From Micromonospora antibiotica (lineage in GTDB: Bacteria; Actinomycetota; Actinomycetes; Mycobacteriales; Micromonosporaceae), in assembly GCF_017599305.1 (NCBI RefSeq), contig NZ_JAGFWR010000030.1:1-64000 (forward strand): a stretch of 64,000 nucleotides of DNA, written 5' to 3'. Positions 15,609 to 24,008 of the stretch are shown here, piece after piece (within the stretch, counting starts at the first letter, position 1; every line of letters begins with the position of its first letter). A program made the position numbers and the translations under genes. The notes under the pieces are model-generated. The model was not told where the DNA came from, searched no databases, and was given only the letters and a program-made list of their open reading frames with translations.

Positions 15609-16923
15609 CGGAGCCACCGCCTGCCGGTCCGGCCGCAGCGGCGGAGGGCTCCGACCCGTCGTCGCCGGACGGGGTGGGTATGGCGTCGCGGTCCCGCCAG
15701 TCCCGGGGCAGCGAGTGGTCCAGCACGTCGTCGACGGTGACCGCGCCGACCAGCCGGTTGTTCCGGTCGACCACCGGCATCGCCACCAGGTCGTAGGTGG
15801 CCATCCGGCGGGTTATCTCCGGCAACGGGGTGGTCGGGCGCAGCGGGTCGATGTCGTTGATCACGATCCCGCCGAGCAGGTCGGCCGGGGGCTCGCGCAG
15901 CAACCGCTGGAAGTGCACGATGCCCAGGTAACGGCCCGTCGGGGTGGTCATCGGGGCGCGGGTCACGAAGACCTGCGCGGCGATCGCCGGGGAGAGCTGC
16001 TCCTCCCTGATCCGGGCCAGTGCCTCGGCGACCGTGGCGTCCGGCGGCAGGATCACCGGCTCCGAGGTCATCACGCTGCCCGCCGTACCGGAGGTGTACT
16101 TGAGCAGTTGGCGGACCGGGTCGGCCTCGTCCGGTTCCATCAGGTCGAGCAGCACGTCCTGTTCGGGCGGGGGCAGCTCGTTGAGCAGGTCGGCGGCGTC
16201 GTCCGGATCCATCTCCTCCAGCACGTCGGCGGCCCGCTCCCGATCCAGCGCGGCGAGGATCTCCACCTGGTCGCGTTCGGGCAGCTCGCCGAGCACGTCG
16301 GCGAGGCGTTCGTCGTCGAGGGCCGCCGCGACCTCGTTGCGCCGGGCGTCGGGCAGGTCCTGGAGCGCGTTGGCCAGGTCGGCGGGGCGCATGTCCTCCA
16401 GCACCGCCAGCAGGTTGGCGGTGCCCCGGTTGTCGGCGATGCCGCTCAGCCCGCGTACCCGGTCCCAGTCGACCTGGTGCAGGTGGCCACGGCGGGTCAA
16501 CCGGCTGGTCTGCTCGCGGACGGCGACCCGGGACAGCGCCCATTCGCCACCCCGGCTGCGCTCCATCGCCACGTCCACCACCGCGCCGGGCTGGCCGCCC
16601 GGGTCGAGCTGCACCCGCCGGTCCAGCAGCTCCTGGAGGACGAGCAGCTCGTTGGGGCGTTTGGAGAAGCGGCGCAGGTTAAGGGTGCCGCTGCCGAGGA
16701 CGACCGCGTCGGGGTCGATGGAGGTGATCCGGTTGATGGACAGGAAGATCCGGCGGCGCATCGGCATCTCGGCCACCAGCCCCACCACCTCGGGCGGGCG
16801 CTGGGTCGGCCGGATCCGGGCGACCGCGTCGCGGACCCGCCCCACCTGGTCGCCGTTCGGGTCGAAGACGGCGACTCCGGCGAGTCGAGCGATGTAGACC
16901 CGGTTCGGCGTGCTCACGGCCAC
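15601..16923 (-). CDS. soluble MgtE N-domain/CBS-pair protein
   Basis: 440 residues. An N-terminal PRC-barrel-like segment (about 7-80) precedes an MgtE-N superhelical domain (about 150-265, with repeated LADVLGELPERDQVEIL-type motifs) and two CBS domains (about 275-400, with SVMTSEPVILPPDATVAEAL). The five membrane helices of true MgtE transporters are absent, so this is a stand-alone sensor-type protein rather than a channel. CBS pairs bind adenosyl nucleotides or Mg2+. It probably acts with the overlapping DUF1003 membrane protein (inference). It is divergent from the PhzF gene with a 27-nt gap. Confidence 0.88.
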   Translation of the reverse strand: MAVSTPNRVYIARLAGVAVFDPNGDQVGRVRDAVARIRPTQRPPEVVGLVAEMPMRRRIFLSINRITSIDPDAVVLGSGTLNLRRFSKRPNELLVLQELLDRRVQLDPGGQPGAVVDVAMERSRGGEWALSRVAVREQTSRLTRRGHLHQVDWDRVRGLSGIADNRGTANLLAVLEDMRPADLANALQDLPDARRNEVAAALDDERLADVLGELPERDQVEILAALDRERAADVLEEMDPDDAADLLNELPPPEQDVLLDLMEPDEADPVRQLLKYTSGTAGSVMTSEPVILPPDATVAEALARIREEQLSPAIAAQVFVTRAPMTTPTGRYLGIVHFQRLLREPPADLLGGIVINDIDPLRPTTPLPEITRRMATYDLVAMPVVDRNNRLVGAVTVDDVLDHSLPRDWRDRDAIPTPSGDDGSEPSAAAAGPAGGGSDG

Positions 16924-16936
16924 CAGCCTAAGCGCC

Positions 16937-16942
16937 TAGTGT
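16937..16942 (+). promoter_or_regulatory. -10-like hexamer of the PhzF-family gene
   Basis: TAGTGT 8 nt before ATG 16951; leaderless-type arrangement inside the 27-nt divergent gap. Confidence 0.45.
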
Positions 16943-16950
16943 TTATCACC

Positions 16951-17820
16951 ATGTCGACCCTGGCCTACGAGATCGTGGACGTCTTCACCGACCGCCCGTT
17001 CGCCGGCAACCCCCTGGCCGTGGTGTTCGGCGCCGAAGCGCTGGCCACCGAGCAGATGCAGGCGCTGGCGATGGAGTTCAACCTGTCGGAGACGGTGTTC
17101 GTGCTGCCGCCGACCCAGGTGGGCGCCACCTACCGGGCCCGGATCTTCACCCCGACCGAGGAGCTGCCGTTCGCCGGGCACCCCAGCGTGGGCGCGGCGG
17201 TCACCGCCGTTCGCCGGGGGCTGTTCGGGGTCGGGTCGGTCAGTCAGGAGTGCCACGCCGGGGTGCTCCCCCTTGAGGTGACCGCGACGGGAGCCACCCT
17301 GACCGGCGGCACCCCCACCCTCGGGCCGGAACTCGACCCCGAGCCGCTGCTGGAGATGGCCGGGCTCACCGCCGACGACCACACCGGCCCGGCCCCCCGG
17401 GTGGCCGGCTGCGGGCTGGAGTTCCCCTACCTCCCGGTGCGTCCGGACGCGGTGGCCCGCGCCCGGGTCAACGCGGCGGCGGCCCAGCGGTACGGAGTCG
17501 AACACGTCAGCGTCTTCTCCTGGGACGCCGACACGCAGACCGCACACGCCCGGGTCTTCGTGCCCGGCCTCGGCATCCCGGAGGACCCGGCCACCGGCTC
17601 GGCCGCCCTGGGGTTGGGGGTGTGGCTGGTCGCCAGCGGTCTGCTCCCCGGGGAGGGGTGCAGCGGGTACGCCGTCCGGCAGGGCACCGAGATCGGCCGC
17701 CCGTCCGCGTTGACCTGCACGGTGACCGCCGAGGGCGGGATGGCGGTCGGGACGACAGTGGCCGGCCAGGTGATGCCGGTGGCCCGGGGTGAGATCGTCG
17801 TCCCACCGTTCGTGGGCTGA
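16951..17820 (+). CDS. PhzF-family isomerase/epimerase
   Basis: 289 residues with the two-lobed diaminopimelate-epimerase-like fold. Characteristic blocks are VDVFTDRPFAGNPLAVV (about 10-26), the catalytic Glu in FNLSETVFVLPP (about 45-56), FTPTEELPFAGHP (about 70-82) and EDPATGSAALGLGVWL (about 210-225). PhzF of phenazine synthesis isomerises DHHA, but most family members act in unrelated metabolism, and no phz gene is present here. Substrate unknown. There is no ribosome site, which fits leaderless translation from ATG 16951. Confidence 0.92.
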   Translation: MSTLAYEIVDVFTDRPFAGNPLAVVFGAEALATEQMQALAMEFNLSETVFVLPPTQVGATYRARIFTPTEELPFAGHPSVGAAVTAVRRGLFGVGSVSQECHAGVLPLEVTATGATLTGGTPTLGPELDPEPLLEMAGLTADDHTGPAPRVAGCGLEFPYLPVRPDAVARARVNAAAAQRYGVEHVSVFSWDADTQTAHARVFVPGLGIPEDPATGSAALGLGVWLVASGLLPGEGCSGYAVRQGTEIGRPSALTCTVTAEGGMAVGTTVAGQVMPVARGEIVVPPFVG

Positions 17821-17855
17821 CCGCGATCGGGTGGGAGCTGCGAGAGGATGCGGGT

Positions 17856-18371
17856 GTGACGGACGAGGTGGATGCCTCCCGGTCGACGCCACTGGTCGAC
17901 GAGGCGATGAAGAAGGCCGCCGTGGCATGGGTGGGCGTCGCGGACGGGCCGGCGACCGCGCTGTGGTGCGTACCCCTGGAGGGGGCGTTGTTCGTGGTCA
18001 GCGGGCCGGGGGAGCAGACCGCGCCGGGCCTGGCCGACGCCGACGCCGCCCGGGTGACCCTGCGCGGCGACCACGGCGGACGCATCGTGACCTGGCCGGC
18101 CCGGGTGACCCGGCTGGCCCCGGGCACCCCGGAGTGGGAGACGTCGGCACCGCTGGTGGCGGCGAAGCGGCTGAACGCCTCCGGCCCGACCGCCGACCTG
18201 GTGGCCCGCTGGGCGGCCGACGGCTGCGCGCTGACCCGCCTCGCCCCGGACGGCCCGCCGGACGCCGGGTCGGCCCTGCCGGATGCCTCCCTCGCCGCCG
18301 AGCCGCGCGGCGCGGCCGTGGTCCGGGCCACCCGCAAGCCGTTCCGCCTGCACCGGGTCCGCCGCCGCTGA
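17856..18371 (+). CDS. conserved hypothetical protein, possible split-barrel fold
   Basis: 171 residues from GTG 17856. Alternating strands such as AVAWVGVADGPATALWCVPLEGALFVVSGPGEQ and RVTLRGDHGGRIVTWPARVTRL resemble flavin-binding split-barrel (pyridoxamine phosphate oxidase-like) proteins, but no cofactor motif can be named. A basic C-terminus (TRKPFRLHRVRRR) could contact nucleic acid or membrane. It follows the PhzF gene by 35 nt and precedes a DMT transporter by 53 nt, all co-directional. Family not firmly recognised. Confidence 0.7.
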   Translation: MTDEVDASRSTPLVDEAMKKAAVAWVGVADGPATALWCVPLEGALFVVSGPGEQTAPGLADADAARVTLRGDHGGRIVTWPARVTRLAPGTPEWETSAPLVAAKRLNASGPTADLVARWAADGCALTRLAPDGPPDAGSALPDASLAAEPRGAAVVRATRKPFRLHRVRRR

Positions 18372-18424
18372 CCCACCGCCCGGCGTCCACATCCGCGACG
18401 CCGCCCGTGTGAGGATGACGCACC

Positions 18425-19384
18425 GTGTCCTCCGCTGCCCCGCACCCGCGCCCACCTGTCGATCCGCTGACCGTCGGTGTGCTCGCGATCGCCGTCGCCT
18501 CGGTCTCGTCGTCGGCCCCGCTGATCGCCTTCGCGGCGGCTCCCGCGCTGGCCGTCGCAGCGTGGCGGAACCTGCTCTCGGCCGCCGTGCTCGTCCCGTT
18601 CACGCTGGTCCGCCGGCGGGCCGAGCTGCGCACCCTGACCGTGGGGGCGGGCCGTCGGGAGGGCTGGTACTGCGTGCTGTCCGGGGTGGCGTTGGCCGCG
18701 CACTTCGCCACCTGGATGCCGAGCGCCCAGCTCACCTCGGTCGCGGCGGCCACCGCCCTGGGCGCCACCCAGCCGGTCTGGCAGGGGCTGATCGCCCGCT
18801 GGCAGGGTCGGCGGCTGCCGTACGCCGTCTGGGTCGGTATCGGGCTGGCGGTGACCGGCGCGGTGCTGGCGACCGGCGCGGACGTCGGCGTCTCCGGCCG
18901 GGCCTTCGCCGGTGACCTGCTCGCGGTGGTCGGCGGGATGTTCGCCGCCGTCTACACCGCCTTCGGCGAACGGGCCCGCGCCACCATCAGCACCGCCACC
19001 TACACCACCATCTGCTACGGGGTGTGCGCGGTGATCCTGCTGGTCGTCTGCCTGGTCGGCGGGGTACGGCTGCACGGCTACGGCACCAGCACCTGGCTGG
19101 CGATCGCCGGGCTGGTGGTGGGGGCCCAACTGCTCGGCCACTCGATGTTCAACCACGCGCTGCGCCGGGTGTCGGCGACCACGATCAGCGTGTTGATCCT
19201 GCTGGAGGCGCCCGGTGCGGCACTGATCGCCTGGGCCTGGCTGGGGCAGCTGCCGCGCCCGTTCGCCCTGCCCGGGTTGGCGCTGCTGCTCGCCGGGGTG
19301 GCCGTGGTGGTGCTCGGCGGGGCCCGCGCCGGCCGTCGCCCCGCCCCGCCGGCGGTCCCCGCCGACGCCGCCCCGCCCTCCTGA
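18425..19384 (+). CDS. DMT-superfamily (EamA) transporter
   Basis: 319 residues with ten predicted membrane helices in two five-helix EamA halves. The repeat ends carry the typical ATALGATQPVWQGLIA and SATTISVLILLEAPGAALIAWAWLG segments. These proteins export or import small metabolites by exchange. GTG 18425 fits the start of the hydrophobic region after a short cytoplasmic leader. Substrate unknown. Confidence 0.9.
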   Translation: MSSAAPHPRPPVDPLTVGVLAIAVASVSSSAPLIAFAAAPALAVAAWRNLLSAAVLVPFTLVRRRAELRTLTVGAGRREGWYCVLSGVALAAHFATWMPSAQLTSVAAATALGATQPVWQGLIARWQGRRLPYAVWVGIGLAVTGAVLATGADVGVSGRAFAGDLLAVVGGMFAAVYTAFGERARATISTATYTTICYGVCAVILLVVCLVGGVRLHGYGTSTWLAIAGLVVGAQLLGHSMFNHALRRVSATTISVLILLEAPGAALIAWAWLGQLPRPFALPGLALLLAGVAVVVLGGARAGRRPAPPAVPADAAPPS

Positions 19385-19450
19385 GCGATTCCGCCCAAAC
19401 CACGGGCAGGGGACCCCGGCACGCGTGAGAGTGCGGGGGGAGGTGGGGTG

Positions 19451-21694
19451 ATGTCGGGGCGCACCGTGGACGACGACCGCAGCGGCACCGTGGTCACCCC
19501 GTCGGCCGAGTTCCCGCCGCTCGACCCCGCCGAGGTGGACACCCTGCGCCGGGTCGGCGCGCACTGGCGGACCGGGAGCCGGCCCGCCCTGCCGGTCGAC
19601 CCGACGCTGGACCGCTACCGGAACCGTCCCGCCCCGGGCCGGTTCAGCCGACTGGCCCCGATCGCGCTGTTCGAGCCGGAGCCGGGTGGCCGGGGCGGGC
19701 GGGACGGGTTGATCGCCGCCGAACCGGCGAACCGCCCCGACTCCCGCCTCGGCCGACGGCTGGGCCGGGTCCGGCGGGTGGTGCTCGGCCCACCGTTGGC
19801 CAGCGCCGCCGTGCTGCACGAGCGGATGCGCAAACTGGTGGCCCTGCCGGTGCTCTCCTCCGACCTGCTCAGCTCGGTGGCGTACGGGCCGGAGGCGCTG
19901 CTGACCGTGCTGGTGCTGGCCGGCAGTGGGGCGCTGGGCCTGGCGCTGCCGCTGTCGGCCGGGCTGGTGCTGTTGATGGTGGCCGTCGGGATCTCCTACC
20001 GGCAGACCATCCCGGCGTACCCGCACGGGGCCGGGTCGTACCTGGTGGCGGGGGACAACCTGGGGGTCGGGGCGGGGTTGACCGCCGCCGCCGGGCTGAT
20101 GCTGGACTACGTGCTGACCGTGTCGGTGTCGATCGCCGCCGGCCTGCACGCGGTCACCTCGGCGTTGCCGGGGCTGACGCCGTTCACCGTGCCGCTCGGG
20201 GTGCTGGTGATCCTGCTGCTGCTCGCCGGCAACCTGCGCGGGGTACGCACCGCCGGCAACATCTTCGTCCTGCCCACGTACGCCTTCGTGGCCGCCGTGC
20301 TGGGGTTGCTGGTGGTCGGCTACCTGCGGGCGGCCGGCCGGGGGTTCACACCGGTGGCCCCGCCGGTCGTGCCGGCGGCAGAGGGTCTGGGCCTGCTGCT
20401 GGTGCTGCGGGCGTTCGCTTCCGGGGCGGTGTCGATGACCGGCATCGAGGCGGTCTCCAACGCGGTCCCGGCGTTCCGCCCGACGGAGTGGCGCAACGCG
20501 CGGACCACGCTGGCCTGGATGGTGGCGATGCTGGTGGTCCTCTTCGCCGGGCTGACCCTGCTGATCCACCTGGCCGGTCTGGTGCCCCGCCCCGGTGAGA
20601 CGCTGCTGTCCCAGCTCGCCCGGGTCACCTTCCCGACCGGCCCCTGGTACGCCGTCGTGCAGGCGACCACCGCGCTGATCCTGCTGCTGGCGGCGAACAC
20701 CGCGTTCAACGACTTTCCCCGGCTGCTGTTCTTCATGGCCCGCGCCGGTCACGCGCCGCGCCGCTTCCTGCACCTGGGCGACCGGCTGGCGTTCGGCAAC
20801 GGCCTGGTGGCGTTGTCCGGGACGGCGGTCGTGGTGTTCGTCGCGTTCGGCGGGCACACCGAGAAACTGATCCCGCTGTACGCGGTGGGGGTGTTCCTCG
20901 CCTTCACCCTGTCGCAGAGCGGCATGGTGGTGCACTGGCGGCGGCACCGGGACGCCGGCTGGCGGCGTCGGGCGCTGGTCAACGGGGTGGGCGCGGTCCT
21001 GTCCGGCCTGGTGCTGCTGACCGCGGCGGTGGCGAAGTTCACCGAGGGCGCCTGGGTGGTGGTCGTCGCCGTACCGCTGCTGGTGCTGCTCTTCCGCCGG
21101 ATCCACCGGCACTACCGCGACCTGCACACCGCCCTGGCCCTGCGAGCCCCGCCGGCAGCTGCGGAGCCTGGGGCGGGGCCGCAGCCGGTGGCGGGAGAGG
21201 GCCCGCCGCCTACCGCGACGGGGCACCGGGTCGGGCCGCCCCGGCCTCCGGCGGGCAGGTCCGTCGAGGTCGAGGAGCTGCCGCAGGAGCTGCGGCACCT
21301 GGTGGTGGTCCCGGTGGTACGCCTCAACCGGGCCTCGATGCGCGCCCTGGCGTACGCGGTGTCGCTGGGTCGGCCGACGCTGGCGGTGCACCTAGCCCCG
21401 GAGGACGCCGAGGCGGACCGGTTCCGGGAGCAGTGGCGGGCCTGGGGGGACCACGTGCGGTTGGAGACGATCGTCTCGCCGTACCGGGCGGTGGTCGGGC
21501 CGTTGGCGCACTATCTGGCGGCGTTGCACGTCGCCGCGCCGGAGCTGGTGCTGACCGTGGTGGTGCCGGAGGTGGTGCTGCGCCGGCCGTGGCACCGCCT
21601 GCTGCACAACCGCACCGGTCACCGGCTGCGCCGGGCCCTGCGGGCGCTGCCCGGCGTGGTGGTCACCACCGTCCCGGTCCACGTCGTCGAGTGA
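19451..21694 (+). CDS. KimA/YdaO-like APC-superfamily potassium transporter
   Basis: 747 residues. The core (about 125-560) has 12 helices and closely follows my memory of Bacillus subtilis KimA: LSSDLLSSVAYGPEALLTVL, SYRQTIPAYPHGAGSYLVA, LDYVLTVSVSIAAGLHAVTS, GIEAVSNAVPAFRP and LIPLYAVGVFLAFTLSQSGM. The C-terminal cytoplasmic domain (about 600-747) keeps the VVPVVRLNRAS, YRAVVGPLAHYL and RPWHRLLHNRTGHRLR motifs. KimA imports K+ with protons and is inhibited by c-di-AMP. This protein has an extra N-terminal segment of about 125 residues. ATG 19451 has GGGGGGAGG 7 nt upstream. No c-di-AMP riboswitch fits in the 66-nt gap upstream. Confidence 0.85.
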   Translation: MSGRTVDDDRSGTVVTPSAEFPPLDPAEVDTLRRVGAHWRTGSRPALPVDPTLDRYRNRPAPGRFSRLAPIALFEPEPGGRGGRDGLIAAEPANRPDSRLGRRLGRVRRVVLGPPLASAAVLHERMRKLVALPVLSSDLLSSVAYGPEALLTVLVLAGSGALGLALPLSAGLVLLMVAVGISYRQTIPAYPHGAGSYLVAGDNLGVGAGLTAAAGLMLDYVLTVSVSIAAGLHAVTSALPGLTPFTVPLGVLVILLLLAGNLRGVRTAGNIFVLPTYAFVAAVLGLLVVGYLRAAGRGFTPVAPPVVPAAEGLGLLLVLRAFASGAVSMTGIEAVSNAVPAFRPTEWRNARTTLAWMVAMLVVLFAGLTLLIHLAGLVPRPGETLLSQLARVTFPTGPWYAVVQATTALILLLAANTAFNDFPRLLFFMARAGHAPRRFLHLGDRLAFGNGLVALSGTAVVVFVAFGGHTEKLIPLYAVGVFLAFTLSQSGMVVHWRRHRDAGWRRRALVNGVGAVLSGLVLLTAAVAKFTEGAWVVVVAVPLLVLLFRRIHRHYRDLHTALALRAPPAAAEPGAGPQPVAGEGPPPTATGHRVGPPRPPAGRSVEVEELPQELRHLVVVPVVRLNRASMRALAYAVSLGRPTLAVHLAPEDAEADRFREQWRAWGDHVRLETIVSPYRAVVGPLAHYLAALHVAAPELVLTVVVPEVVLRRPWHRLLHNRTGHRLRRALRALPGVVVTTVPVHVVE

Positions 21695-21779
21695 GGACCA
21701 TCCCGGCGGCGCGGGGCGGTCGCCCACGCCACCGTTGGCCGGCCGGGTGGCGGCGTCCTCGCCTACTGCCCACGCCCGA

Positions 21780-21947
21780 TCATGCGCTCCTGCCGGGGTG
21801 CGTCAGGATGAGGTCGACCAGGAGGATCGGCGTCATCGCAGCCGCCCCCACGAGCGCCGCCTGCCAGACCGGCAGATCCGCGATCAATCCGACAACGACC
21901 AGGATCAGCAGTGCCACTGGATACGCAACCCGCACGTGACGCGCCAT
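21780..21947 (-). CDS. small two-helix membrane protein, 55 aa
   Basis: A 55-residue frame with two hydrophobic helices (about 8-25 and 30-47) split by DLPVWQ. Codon bias is G/C-rich at the third position. TACAGT (21954-21959, minus strand) lies 6 nt before ATG 21947, the leaderless arrangement of this genome. It stands alone between the KimA-like gene and the GntR gene. Function unknown. Confidence 0.6.
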   Translation of the reverse strand: MARHVRVAYPVALLILVVVGLIADLPVWQAALVGAAAMTPILLVDLILTHPGRSA

Positions 21948-22138
21948 GACCCGACTGTAGCGACCGACGCCACCTGCCGAGCGCGCCGCGCGGACGGGTC
22001 CCCGGCGGACCGTCGAGCACCGCGTCGCCGGGCCCGCCAGGGAGAGCAGGATCGGGGAGACTTGTTGTCGCTCCAGCAGCAACAGATCTCCACAGGACAG
22101 GGTGTCTCCGCAGGGCCTGCTCGTTTCGACGGGTGGGA

Positions 22139-22360
22139 TCAGTCTGCCGGCACCGCCTTCACGTAGACGCCTTCGCCCTGGCGTCCCTCGACCAGGCCCT
22201 CGGTCTTGAGGACGAGCATCGCTCCACGGATCGATCCGTAGGACACGTCGTATTCGGCTTTGAGTTCCGCGGTGGACGGGAGTTTGTCCCCCACGGCGAG
22301 TTCACCGGTCCGGATCTGCTCGCGGATGGCCTCGGCCACCCGCTCGTACTTGGCGGGCAT
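22139..22360 (-). CDS. short GntR-family winged-helix regulator
   Basis: 73 residues: only the GntR DNA-binding domain (YERVAEAIREQIRTGELAVGDKLPSTAELKAEYDVS, then SIRGAMLVLKTEGLVEGRQGEGVYV), with no effector domain. It is complete, with GAGGAG about 6 nt before ATG 22360 and a normal stop. It is divergent from a 53-aa peptide/XRE regulator pair. The shared region contains a near-perfect 18-bp palindrome (22403-22457) that is a good candidate for its operator. GntR repressors such as KorSA control some actinomycete integrative elements, but no element genes are seen nearby. Confidence 0.9.
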   Translation of the reverse strand: MPAKYERVAEAIREQIRTGELAVGDKLPSTAELKAEYDVSYGSIRGAMLVLKTEGLVEGRQGEGVYVKAVPAD

Positions 22361-22402
22361 CTGTACTCCTCGGGTCGCACCCCGAGTAGATCACTTTCAG
22401 AA

Positions 22403-22457
22403 AGCTGCATCAACTATGTCGAGCAAGCTAGACCAGGTAGACATAGTTGATTAAGCT
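22403..22457. promoter_or_regulatory. palindromic operator candidate between GntR and XRE transcription units
   Basis: Left arm 22403-22420 and right arm 22440-22457 are inverted copies, identical over the inner 12 bp (ATCAACTATGTC) and matching at 16 of 18 positions overall, with a 19-nt spacer. The DNA is clearly more A/T-rich than its surroundings. It lies in the only space available for the divergent promoters. Confidence 0.7.
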
Positions 22458-22609
22458 GCTGTCGTGTTCGTCCTCGGGTCGCACCAGGAGGAGCACACGT
22501 CCGGTGCCTGCTCAGTTGTCCCCCGGGTCGGGTTCGGCAGGCACCGGACCTGATCAACCCACCAACGAGCTCGTTCAGGTCGCTTGCACGCCCTTCCGAG
22601 GAGGTCAAG

Positions 22610-22771
22610 GTGAGAGCGTTTGCAGCTCCCGCAGTGGTGTCGATGGTGTTCGGTGGATTGGTGCCTGGTTTTCTGGTCGGGCTGTTTGCATTCCGGGTCA
22701 AATCCCGGTGGTGTCCGCGCTGCGGCGGGTCCACCGAGGCCGTCCGCCGGCCGACGGAGCGGCACCGATGA
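22610..22771 (+). CDS. 53-aa membrane peptide with CPRC zinc-ribbon half, coupled to XRE regulator
   Basis: GTG 22610 has an excellent ribosome site (GAGGAGG, 5 nt spacing). The 53 residues comprise one hydrophobic helix (about 4-28, with Gly-rich VFGGLVPGFLVGLFAF), a basic stretch RVKSR, then WCPRCG and a charged C-terminus. The stop overlaps the ATG of the XRE gene (ATGA at 22768-22771), so translation of the two is coupled. The single CPRC pair could bind metal as a dimer. Topology suggests a membrane peptide that senses or tethers the regulator (inference). No known family recognised. Confidence 0.72.
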   Translation: MRAFAAPAVVSMVFGGLVPGFLVGLFAFRVKSRWCPRCGGSTEAVRRPTERHR

Positions 22772-23910
22772 GCCTGGTGCAGCGGGAGCGTGCCGAGTTG
22801 CCAATCGGGCGGCAGGTGGCACGCTGGCGGGTACGCCGACGGATGACCCAACAGGTCTTCGCCGATCGGCTCGGCAAGTCGAAGAGCTGGGTGGACAAGG
22901 TCGAACGCGGTGTCCGAGCGCTGGACCGGTATTCGGTGATCCAGGAGATCGCCGAAGTGCTCCACCTCGACCCGGCCGTCCTGCTCGGTCCCCGCCAGCC
23001 TCCGCCGTCAACGGCCGCCGGCCTGGACGGGGTCGACGCGCTCCGCGACGCGCTGGCTCGCTACCACCGGCCAGTGATCCGGGCCGTCCCGGGCGATCAA
23101 GTGGAACGACACCTCGCGCACGCCTGGCTGACCTACCAGCATGCCCACTATGCACAACTACTGCGGTCCCTGCCCGCACTGCTCGACGCCGCCCACGGTG
23201 CCCCCACGTTGCTGGTGCCCGCGTACCGGATCACCGCATCGGTGCTGGTCAAGCTCGGTGAAGCCGATCTCGCCTGGCTCGCCGCCGATCGCGCAGTGAC
23301 CGCCGCAGCAACCGATCCCACCCGCACCGGCACCGCCACCATCGCCGTCGCCCAGGCACTGCGTGCTCTCAGCCGCGACCGACTCGCCCTGACCGCTTGC
23401 GTCAGGGCGGCGGAAACCACCACAGACGACGCGGTACGCGGAACTCTGCTGGTACAAGGTGGTCTCGCCGCCGCCAGTGGTGGCGATCGCCGCAACGCCG
23501 ATGACCTCCTCAACCACGCCGCCGACCTGGCCGACCGCCGGACAACCGACGACCCGCATCACACCGCCTTCGGCCCCACCGCCGTGCTGCTGGCACTGGC
23601 CCTCGCCGCCCTCACCCTCGGCGACACGGAGGAAGCGATCTATCGGCATGAGCGGGCCGCCCGGCGTGCCGACTGGCCGGCCCTGCCCGCCGAGCACCGG
23701 GCCGCCCACCTTGTCGATGTCGCCCGCGCCTACCTCCAGACCGGCAACGTCGCTGCCGCCGGACAGGCCCTCCTCGATGCCGACCGGATCGCCCCTGCCG
23801 AGGTTCGTTACCGACCGTACGCCCGTACCGTGATCGCCGAAATCACCCGCAGCGGCCCGGCGGCGGCCGGCGTGACCCGGCTGGCCGCCATCGTCGGCCT
23901 GACCCGGTGA
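22768..23910 (+). CDS. XRE-type HTH regulator with C-terminal TPR-like domain
   Basis: 380 residues. A Cro/C1 helix-turn-helix (about 12-70: QVARWRVRRRMTQQVFADRLGKSKSWVDKVERGVR) is followed by about 300 residues of Ala/Leu-rich helical hairpins consistent with tetratricopeptide repeats (for example LVDVARAYLQTGNVAAAGQALLDADRIAP). HTH-TPR regulators in actinobacteria often respond to peptides or protein partners. ATG 22768 overlaps the stop of the 53-aa peptide gene. With the GntR gene this forms a self-contained regulatory cassette whose targets are not evident. Confidence 0.88.
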   Translation: MSLVQRERAELPIGRQVARWRVRRRMTQQVFADRLGKSKSWVDKVERGVRALDRYSVIQEIAEVLHLDPAVLLGPRQPPPSTAAGLDGVDALRDALARYHRPVIRAVPGDQVERHLAHAWLTYQHAHYAQLLRSLPALLDAAHGAPTLLVPAYRITASVLVKLGEADLAWLAADRAVTAAATDPTRTGTATIAVAQALRALSRDRLALTACVRAAETTTDDAVRGTLLVQGGLAAASGGDRRNADDLLNHAADLADRRTTDDPHHTAFGPTAVLLALALAALTLGDTEEAIYRHERAARRADWPALPAEHRAAHLVDVARAYLQTGNVAAAGQALLDADRIAPAEVRYRPYARTVIAEITRSGPAAAGVTRLAAIVGLTR

Positions 23911-24008
23911 ACCGATCGGGTGCTGGCGAGCATTTCTGAGCATCCGTGATGGTTACCGCGATCCCGAGGCGCAGCAGCGGGTGGGGAGCCTGGGACGGCG
24001 CGGCCGGG

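Noticed and set aside
16951-17820. Phenazine biosynthesis cluster suggested by PhzF
   Set aside because: No other phz gene is present; PhzF-family enzymes are widespread in unrelated metabolism.
19385-19450. c-di-AMP (ydaO-type) riboswitch before the KimA-like gene
   Set aside because: The gap is 66 nt, too short for the aptamer, and none of its conserved helices is visible.
17507-21391. A 1294-codon open frame on the minus strand
   Set aside because: It is antisense to the PhzF, DMT and KimA-like genes. Its composition (Arg/Gln/His/Gly-rich, no domain) is the typical shadow of high-GC coding DNA.
22139-23910. Complete integrative element around the GntR/XRE cassette
   Set aside because: No integrase, excisionase, replication or transfer gene, no direct repeats, and no tRNA at its edges. 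At most a relic.
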